Below, in pieces: positions 23,182 to 31,015 of a DNA stretch of 64,000 bases (its first letter is position 1; each line of letters opens with the position of its first letter). Made by a program: the position numbers and the translations under genes. Under the pieces are notes generated by a model. The model worked only from the letters and a program-made list of their open reading frames with translations. It did no database searches and was not told where the DNA came from. The stretch is taken from the NCBI GenBank assembly GCA_033782935.1, contig JAWQEG010000418.1:1-64000 (forward strand), given 5' to 3'. This DNA is from Petrolisthes cinctipes. Lineage: Eukaryota; Arthropoda; Malacostraca; Decapoda; Porcellanidae.

Positions 23182-24746
23182 AGTATTAATATTCATAATA
23201 TCTACAATAAAAACTTCTAAACAATAATTATTGTACCTTTAGGTTACTGTAGGATAAAATGGCCATCCTATTGGTGCCGAACAACACCACCACATACAGT
23301 TGTTGGGGCTCAAACTCATGATGTACCACAAGCTGTAAAAACAATATTGACTATAAAAATGCAGTATGCTTCACTTTTCTTTGTGAAGTCCACCACTGTT
23401 GCCTAAGCAGATGCAAAAATGGTGAATACTCTCACCATTACAGCTAGGGAGCCACTGACAAGGAGGAAGTGGCCTGGCTACAGAGTACTGTAGCCTATAG
23501 TCTGTGGGATAGTATTATCAAAGGCTATAATGTCAGGTTGTACATCTCTAGGGATTTTGTGGGAGAGAGTTGAAACTTGTGCTCTCAAGAGGTGTACAGC
23601 AGTTCCTCGCCAAGCTCATGAGGCGTACTCTACAGCAGTTCGTAGGTCAACATGTTTCTCTCCTTGTTTAAACATTGCCAAAACAAAACCTTAAATTGTG
23701 TGTACACTCGATCAAAAAAGTATCGCGCATTTCCCTCGTGAAACATTCTGACGCCTAAGACGATGGCTACTGAAAACGAGCTTGTTTATCATGAGCTGTA
23801 ACGATCATTTACAGAACCATTGGACCCCACCTGCGCGATACTTTTTTGAGCCAGTGTACATAGGCAATATAATTCAGAGACCCAGAAACAATGTTGAAAA
23901 AAATACAAATAAAAGCTTTCCTTTAAATTGTTTGTACTTGTTCATACATACTGTACATATTTCACCAAACATATTTCAGTGAGTCAAAACTAAAAGTGAA
24001 GGTGCCAACTGACCTTTGTGACTCCCCCTGAGGTGAGTCTGGTACTGCGTAGGATGTCACCACCCTCCACCACCTCCACAAGATTTCCCTGCTCTGTAGC
24101 CAGCAGGGTGTGCCTCTTCATCTCATCTGTCAACAAAACATCATAGTTCAGAATACTCTACCTCATTTTTCAAGGAATAGGTAAATAAAACAAATTGAAT
24201 AAATTTTGTGCTCTGTACTTTGCCATAATGTACCATAAGTTGGCTGTGCTTTTACTCTGTACTGATCCAACTATTTAATGCAATTCAGAACAAAACAAAA
24301 TTTCTTCAAAGTTTATCCTGCTGCTTCACAATCTTGGGATATATTTCATAATAAATTTCCTTAACACAACTTCACAACTTCTATCTCTGAATACAGTACG
24401 TTCTTGATATACTGTACTATACCATGAATTAACTGAACGCTTAACTTTTAACAGACAACAATGAGGTCATTTGGTCAACACAGTAAAGGACCACAAAAAC
24501 CTGTGAACACTTTTGGGTGTCTCAGATGAGGGGCCGAGTACTGGATTAAGTGGTAAGTACAGAAGGTAGATAGAAATATATGTTCATGCTATATCATGGG
24601 ACTACTCTATGTAATTAATGTTTCACACACAGCCTACCTTGAGACTGGAGTATGTGAGGAAGTGTGTAAAAGGCTGTAGAGGCTGTGGTGACTGAGGCCA
24701 TGGTTGGGGGTACATCTTCCTCAATGCTATACTTGACACACTCCAT
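18361..24746 (-). CDS. Tentative FANCB/FAAP100-like (Fanconi core complex) protein, 12 exons
   Basis: Coding exons in transcript order: 24638-24746, 24014-24126, 23237-23332, 22614-22704, 22103-22218, 21661-21780, 21352-21509, 20928-21145, 20183-20416, 19653-19777, 19252-19370, 18361-18835. All phases close, giving 657 aa. The N-terminal ~150 residues are beta-rich and propeller-like (HTLLATEQGNLVEV, QLYVVVLFGTNRMAIL). Then comes a helix-rich stretch (about 165-215), a Pro-rich linker, and a strand segment NKWVIGVNVVNEADR that resembles the W-x-VGV motif after the coiled coil in FANCB and FAAP100. The C-terminal ~150 residues are charged and coiled-coil-like. That order (propeller, helices, beta-sandwich, C-terminal region) suggests a Fanconi anaemia core-complex subunit acting in interstrand-crosslink repair. 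The propeller part is shorter than in the vertebrate proteins and the family call is weak. The acceptor of exon 8 (CAAG before 21145) is the least certain junction. Confidence 0.6.
23108..23180. repeat. (TAA)n microsatellite
   Basis: About 24 uninterrupted ATA/TAA triplets lie in intron 3 of the tentative FANCB-like gene, about 60 bp from exon 3. Confidence 0.95.
23705..23856. mobile_element. Tc1/mariner-like MITE, 152 bp
   Basis: Terminal inverted repeats of about 25 bp read CACTCGATCAAAAAAGTATC on the left and CACTGGCTCAAAAAAGTATC inverted on the right. They differ at two positions and are flanked by TA on both sides. The right end resembles Tc1 termini, which often begin CAGTGGCTCAAAA. 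There is no room for a transposase. It sits in intron 2 of the tentative FANCB-like gene. Confidence 0.85.
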
Positions 24747-25125
24747 CTTGCACCAACATTTGTTTTGCCAACCACACTAACTACACACACTGGGACGGCT
24801 CATGATGATAGCAACGGGAAGCATGCACCACGACTCTTACCCTTTATGAGTTATCTATTGTAGCTATTGTATATTTTCAGCAGAGCACTGTAGTTAAGCA
24901 TTTTGTATTACAACTTTTGCTCTTCATGAGTTAATGAATAATTTCAATAACTATGTACATAATCTTTTTCACTTTCATAACTTTCTTATTTCACACATCT
25001 TCATAAATACTGTTCATAACAGAATGAGAAAAAAATAAAATAAATAATAATAAAGGCCCACAGAATTTTAAATATTGAACAAGCCCCTCCATTACACAGA
25101 CTAATATCTTCTGATCTCCAAGTAC
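24747..25125. other. Intergenic region between two minus-strand genes
   Basis: About 380 A/T-rich bases separate the start codon at 24746 from the meckelin stop at 25126. They must hold the promoter of the former and the 3' end of the latter. I see no clear core-promoter motif and no AATAAA in minus orientation. Confidence 0.4.
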
Positions 25126-28100
25126 CTAAATTAAGAACCTCTGGTCAACCATAGTCTTGTTGATAACATTTCTGCGTCCTCCAGCATAGCGGATTTTCTT
25201 CATTATCCACACCAACACAAAAGTCACTACAGCAGCAAGCACAAAGTTGTTCCACATAATGTCAATGAATGTGAAAAGGAGCATCTCAAATAGGATGAAG
25301 GTCACTTCATGTCCATAAAACAGGACGCGATCGAAGGAGTGATTGTTGTCCCGAAAGAAGAGGCAGCGGTCGTCAGCCTCCTGGAACTCGATGTCAAGGA
25401 TGCTCTCGAGGAAGAGTTTCTCCTTGACAATGTAGTCCAGGTTCCTCAGGGCATGCTGTAAGAACATGCCAAAGAAACGCTTCATGGCCTCGTGTGCCTG
25501 GAAACTTTCTTCCATTTCCTCCATTACCGTCTTACCACTGCCCACAGGTCGCTGGGATCTGGCCAGTATGTGTACAGGTTTTAGTATCGTGTCGTACTGC
25601 TCACGAAATCTGTGCGTCACCACAACCTCAAATGTCTGGCACTCACTGGACGGCTCTAGTCCTCGGTGACCACACAAGTCCTGTTCTTCTCGTTTCATCT
25701 GTTCGTAAATGGACTGCATATTGACGTCAGCAAATCCATGAGCAGAGCGACCGTGAATGTAATATCCGTACATACGGTGTTCAAGGATGAATATGCTGAT
25801 GTTGGCTATGGAACAAAGATCAATCAACTGTTGTAACTGATTTTTAATATATCGTTCATAAAATATCACAGCAACGAGCCACTGGACGGCAACAACAACA
25901 ACGTAAACTGTAATGCTGATGGCAAATCGACAGACATAGCTCTGTGGGGAAACATAAGCATCACTGGTTGGATGAAAATTGCTGGTGGGATCAGCAGAGG
26001 CCAGATTTTCAAAGCCAATTACTTTCAAAAATAATAATGTTACCAATAATTGGAAACTTACATTAATTTTTCTATGTGTCTGGATTTCATTCCATTCATT
26101 AGCCAAGAAGTATGTTCTCCAGATACTGATAGGCTGCTCTCCACCTCTTAATTTACCTTCTTCTTCAGAATTTGTAGACAATTGTGGATGAGGGATGGAG
26201 TTTTTTGCTCGAGGTTGTTCCCAGTCAATTATAAACAAGTCTAGAGTTATTTGAACATAAATAATGTGTAAAATTTGAACCAGTTTCAAAAAGAATGCTG
26301 CTATGAGATATTGCTTTATTAAAAATTCCTGTTTCAGAGTTAAAAGTAAAAGGTGAACCACATCTTGACGCTTGAAGAACACCATCAAATAGAAACAAGC
26401 AAAGAACATAACCAGGAAGAAAACGTTGGCCAGGTTCCCACAAGTGATGACAAGGAATTGGAATATGGTGGGAATATCAATGCCAAGTTTACCACAGCGC
26501 CTACACCAACCCCAGGCACCAACTAACGACCACAGCACCGCCAGGGCACTCGTTACACCAACAGCAATGGACAAGTCCTCATGAATTTTGCTGAAGTCCA
26601 TCGTGTAGGTGACACTGAGGCTTAATCGTACCTTCCTGTCAGATCCATAATACTTCCTCGGAACCTCTCCATACGAAATTCTGATTAGAGGAGGGTATAT
26701 CTGGCCATGTCCATCCCCTTCACGTAACTGGATGGTGATCTCTAAGCTTTTGGCGTATCTTACAACTTTTGCCCTGTTGACTGTCCTGTCGTCTTCGGTA
26801 ACTGATGATGCGCTCTCAGCGCCGTCGTTGTTGGCAGTTGGTGGTAAGGTCTCCCGGCCGCTCAGGTTGTCGAAAAGGAAAAACCTCCTGGTGAGCTGCC
26901 ACTTTTTCTGATCCCATTGGTTCTGTAGTTCACCGTCCTCCCTGTAGTTGGCGTTGAGTACTGGGACAGCGTAGATCATCTTCTGTCCCTCATCGAAGTA
27001 CTGGATAAACATCTCATAGAATACCGTCTCATACTCGTCCCAAACGTTCCTCGCGCCCACCAGGCAACTCTGAGAGAAGGTCACTCCGAACCGAACTGCC
27101 GAGTCAAGGTGGAGGTCGACGAGCGGACAGAAATTCATGACCTCCTCCAGTCGACCGTATTGCAGCAATTTGCCCTCGGCCGAATACTTGGCCACCGTGA
27201 AATTAAACTTGGAATTTGGGTTGTCAGACTTGAAGCTGTAACTGGTCTTTAGTTTAGCCTTGTATAGATAAACATGTGCTTCACCATCAGGGTAATAAAG
27301 CCAGGGTACGTAATCCGGCAGGTTAACAAAATTCTTGCCAAATTCTTCCCTGTAGTAGCGGCATGCGTTGAAATCATCATCAAACTCATAGTGCAGGAGG
27401 ACACACATATTGGCGAGCAGGTTGCAGGCGGTCCTGTTGTGTCTGAATTTGCAGGAGTGTGCCGCGGACCTGTAATTCACTTCAAGGAATGACGACTGCA
27501 CCCTCTCCCCGCCCTCGTACTTCACCTCGTAGCTGCTCTGTCGGTCGGGGATCTTGGCCAGCTCGGATAGTGGCGTGCATAGGCCTCCCACCACACCATG
27601 GGTCTTGGGGCACTCACACAGGCCGGTACCGCTATCCTCCAAACCCGCTGAGTAGTAAGACTCGTGGCATGGCACGCACATTGGCCCGTAGTCCCCATCA
27701 CCGGGCACCGTATCATTAGAACATTGAATACACGACATACTGTTAAGGGAGGTACCATTCAAAGCTCGGTCTGTCAAAATTTCCATATTATTATTATTAT
27801 TATTACACGGGTTGCATTGCTTTAAGGTGTCATTGTATACTGTCCCACTACTGCAGGGAAGACATCTTTTACCATCTCTAGAGGTGACGTGCCCAGCTGG
27901 ACACTCTACACATCTATGGCTATTACTAGTATCAATGACAGTCTTGAAGCCGGGTAGACATTGACAAGAAGACGAGGTGGAAGAGAGGGTATTTATTTTT
28001 GATGTCTGATTTACGGGACAATTAAGGCACATCAGACCCACCTCGTCGAAATATTGGTTCATGAGGCACATTTCACGGTTACTGTATGGTGTAAATTCTA

Positions 28101-28173
28101 AGTTACGCCCGCTAGTGAGGTAAAATAAGGCAAATATTTGGACATTCAACACCACCTTTGAAACGAGAGCCAT
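25126..28173 (-). CDS. TMEM67: Meckelin (TMEM67/MKS3), single-exon
   Basis: One uninterrupted frame of 1015 aa, against about 995 aa in human. I start at the ATG 28173-28171, because the upstream in-frame codon at 28203 is TTG and because this ATG gives a signal peptide (VVLNVQIFALFYLTSG). Residues about 30-210 are the Cys-rich extracellular part (EVGLMCLNCPVNQ, CVECPAGHVTSRDGKRC). Membrane segments lie near residues 535-560, 566-598, 618-639, 704-721, 750-771 and 971-995. A diagnostic family block is ILEHRMYGYYIHGRSAHGF at about 795. Meckelin is a receptor-like component of the ciliary transition zone (MKS module). The vertebrate gene has many introns, so a single exon here is unusual. A MITE ends 18 bp upstream of the start codon. 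No premature stop or frameshift is seen, so the gene looks functional. Confidence 0.95.
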   Translation of the reverse strand: MALVSKVVLNVQIFALFYLTSGRNLEFTPYSNREMCLMNQYFDEVGLMCLNCPVNQTSKINTLSSTSSSCQCLPGFKTVIDTSNSHRCVECPAGHVTSRDGKRCLPCSSGTVYNDTLKQCNPCNNNNNNMEILTDRALNGTSLNSMSCIQCSNDTVPGDGDYGPMCVPCHESYYSAGLEDSGTGLCECPKTHGVVGGLCTPLSELAKIPDRQSSYEVKYEGGERVQSSFLEVNYRSAAHSCKFRHNRTACNLLANMCVLLHYEFDDDFNACRYYREEFGKNFVNLPDYVPWLYYPDGEAHVYLYKAKLKTSYSFKSDNPNSKFNFTVAKYSAEGKLLQYGRLEEVMNFCPLVDLHLDSAVRFGVTFSQSCLVGARNVWDEYETVFYEMFIQYFDEGQKMIYAVPVLNANYREDGELQNQWDQKKWQLTRRFFLFDNLSGRETLPPTANNDGAESASSVTEDDRTVNRAKVVRYAKSLEITIQLREGDGHGQIYPPLIRISYGEVPRKYYGSDRKVRLSLSVTYTMDFSKIHEDLSIAVGVTSALAVLWSLVGAWGWCRRCGKLGIDIPTIFQFLVITCGNLANVFFLVMFFACFYLMVFFKRQDVVHLLLLTLKQEFLIKQYLIAAFFLKLVQILHIIYVQITLDLFIIDWEQPRAKNSIPHPQLSTNSEEEGKLRGGEQPISIWRTYFLANEWNEIQTHRKINVSFQLLVTLLFLKVIGFENLASADPTSNFHPTSDAYVSPQSYVCRFAISITVYVVVVAVQWLVAVIFYERYIKNQLQQLIDLCSIANISIFILEHRMYGYYIHGRSAHGFADVNMQSIYEQMKREEQDLCGHRGLEPSSECQTFEVVVTHRFREQYDTILKPVHILARSQRPVGSGKTVMEEMEESFQAHEAMKRFFGMFLQHALRNLDYIVKEKLFLESILDIEFQEADDRCLFFRDNNHSFDRVLFYGHEVTFILFEMLLFTFIDIMWNNFVLAAVVTFVLVWIMKKIRYAGGRRNVINKTMVDQRFLI

Positions 28174-28191
28174 GTTTACATTTCTACCGAG

Positions 28192-28521
28192 CAGTGTTAC
28201 CAACTTACCACTGGTCTGCTTGACTAAATTTCCCTAACTTCAACATCAGAATTTCCCTTTTTACCTCAATAATTCCCTGTTTACTCTTGAACATTGACGC
28301 TCTTTCTCTTTTGGTATTACTTCGGGTAGAAATTTCCCTGTTTACTCTTGAATAATCATTTCCCTCAATAATTCCCTGTTTACTCTTGAACATTGACGGT
28401 CCTTTTTTTAATATTACTTCGGGTAGAAATTTCCCTGTTTACTCTTGAACAATAATAATTTCCCTGTGTGGACTTCAAAATTCCCTAAAACACAGAAATT
28501 TCCCTTTACCTGACAACACTG
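28192..28521. mobile_element. hAT-like MITE, copy 1 (330 bp)
   Basis: The element starts CAGTGTTACCAACTTACC and ends CCTGACAACACTG, so the ends form an imperfect inverted repeat with the CAGTGTTG signature seen in many hAT-type elements. Inside, a block of about 110 bp with AATTCCCTGTTTACTCTTGA and TTACTTCGGGTAGAAATTTC is duplicated. The inverted ends are followed inwards by AAATTTCCCT motifs. A shorter copy of the family is at 40232-40455. The element begins only 18 bp upstream of the meckelin ATG, so it must lie in its 5' UTR or core promoter. Confidence 0.75.
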
Positions 28522-29260
28522 GTATCGTTGTTGAGTATGGGGTAATGAAGGCTTCAAAGGTTTACAATATTTTTTTATTATTTTAAACTTTGAATACAGT
28601 AGTTTCGCTCATTTTCCTCGTGTAGTGAATATTTTGGTCAGTGTTATTCAAAGGGAAAAGTGTAAGTATGAAAAGTAATCAGAAAAGGGCAAATAATTAG
28701 GTTTTTTTGAAGAATTGGAGAGTTTTGTTTCCTCTAAAATATCATACGAAACAACAGGATTGGTTACCATGACAACAACAGAGGAATTGGTTCTTTTCCT
28801 CTTTTATGGGATATAATCATACTATATACTTTCAATAATATAAGTAATTCATTCTCTTATCAATCAACAGCCAACACAAATAAATAAGTTACAGTATGAA
28901 GTTACTGAATAGATAGATACACTATTATGTAAATATGTCATCCACTGATCTCTGGCACAGGCGTGGAATACGAATAATTTTATCTCTTCCAGCCACTTGG
29001 GTCAATGTACTCCATCTCACCATTTGCATGTGATATCTCTTAAATGGATTAACAACTATTATTATTATGTTAGTTATGGGTTACCCTGTGACAGTTAAAA
29101 CAGTCTAAAGTATAGTAAAAAAAAAATAACACAAAATACTAGATATTTTAAATACTATATATAAACTCTTAATTTCCTCTTCAAAGGGTAACGTAATAAG
29201 CATAACTCTAATAAATAATTACCATGTGTGTTTATATAAACAAAATAACTTGTAATTATC
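28522..29260. other. Intergenic, A/T-rich
   Basis: The stretch lies between the MITE upstream of meckelin and the stop codon of the D-amino-acid oxidase gene. I see no coding sequence and no recognisable element apart from short A and ATT runs. Confidence 0.4.
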
Positions 29261-30954
29261 TTAATCTTTCTTCTCCTGGAGGAGTTGTTTGATGAGTGTG
29301 ATGGCGTGCATAGCGGTGCCCGGAGATGAGGTGACTCCACCCGATCCGTGCCCATAGTTGTGTACCACCTGCCCAGTCATACACACAATGTGCACGAAAC
29401 ACATTAATAATAACACCATTAAATTGTCATATATAGAGTTAGTACATAGTTGGTGTTGTGAAAAACTCAGTTGAGACCCGAGAATACTATACACTATACT
29501 ATACATTATACGAATTAAAGTCTATACAACATATACACACATGACTTTCAGCGTAATTAACAGTGACCTTCTTCCTGAGGTTACATAAAATAATATCCTA
29601 TAGTAAAATGACACAAACATAACATAAAACCTATTGCTATGTAGTGTTGAAAAGCACTAACATCATCAGTCATAACAAGGATTCTATTACTGGGAGAAGG
29701 ATAGGCCACTTTTATCCTTCTCCCAGTAACAAGGATTCTAGTACTGGGAGAAAGATAGGATAGGCCACTCTTATCCTTCTCCCAGTAACAAGGAATCCTG
29801 TACTGGGAGAAGGAAGGATAGGTCACTCTTATCCTTCTCCCAGTAACAAGGATTCTAGTACTGTTAGGCCACTCTTATCCTTTTCCCAGTAACAAGGATT
29901 CTAGTAGTGGGAGAAGGATAAGATAGGCCACTCTTATCCTTCTCCCAGTACTAGAATCCATGGTCATAATAACCCACCCCGTAGCAGCAATCCGCCTACC
30001 TTGAGTGTTTTTCCTCCTTTGAATACCATTGTCTCCTTCTCCACTCGAACATAGGGACGCCAGGGCCTCAGTCCCACCCACTGCCACAACACCTCATGTA
30101 AAGGAATATACAGAACCCTACTACAGTAAATGTTAAATAAAACACAATAGCTAATTAACCTACCACACATGAACTGAATAAATATATGTATCTGCTTTAA
30201 TTTGACTGTTAAATATTACTACAACATTAACACAACATATAACAGATTTGTATATTGATGTCGTCAACTCGTGAAATAGGCCTATAAGTACATAAGTACT
30301 GTACAGCCATAATCATACAACACCTTACGTCAACTCAACCTCCTGTTGTTCTTTATTACCAAGATATTTACTACGATGGAAGGAAAGTGTTGGTGGTTAT
30401 TTGATTGTGGCTGTACCTTTGCTCCCTTCAAGCTTGGTAAGAATTTCATGCAGTGATCCCAAACAGCGCATGAGTCGTGGTGACAGACGGTGGTGTTGTA
30501 ACTGTCAAACTGTTTGGTGGAGCCCAGGGTGACGTACTCTTTGCCGGGGATGATGTAGGTCTCGAACTCGTGCATGTAACATTGAGTTATCCACGGAGCG
30601 TGAACCTAAAACCAATTAAATACTATCAATTAATGACAACGTTTCACTTTTGACCTGAAGAATTAAGCAGATACGGTGCAAGTAAATAAATACTGCATAA
30701 AATAACACCTTGAAGAGAGAGAGAGAGAGAGCGAGTGCCCATCTGACCTTGAAGAGATGACCCCTGATAGGAAAGACGTAATGGTCCCCCACCAGGTCCC
30801 TTGCCCCGAGCCCTGAACAGTTACACACCACGTCATAGTGACCCACCAACTCCTCCAGGCTCTTCAAATGTCGCCTCTCAACCACCCCGCCTCTACTAGT
30901 GAATCTGTATCAAGAACAGTGACACAAAGCAATAATTGTCAGTTAACTACATAG

Positions 30955-31015
<61 letters not shown>

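Noticed and set aside
28171..28203. Upstream start for meckelin at 28203
   Set aside because: The codon at 28203-28201 is TTG. The ATG ten codons downstream begins a proper signal peptide, and the upstream codons lie in a MITE end.
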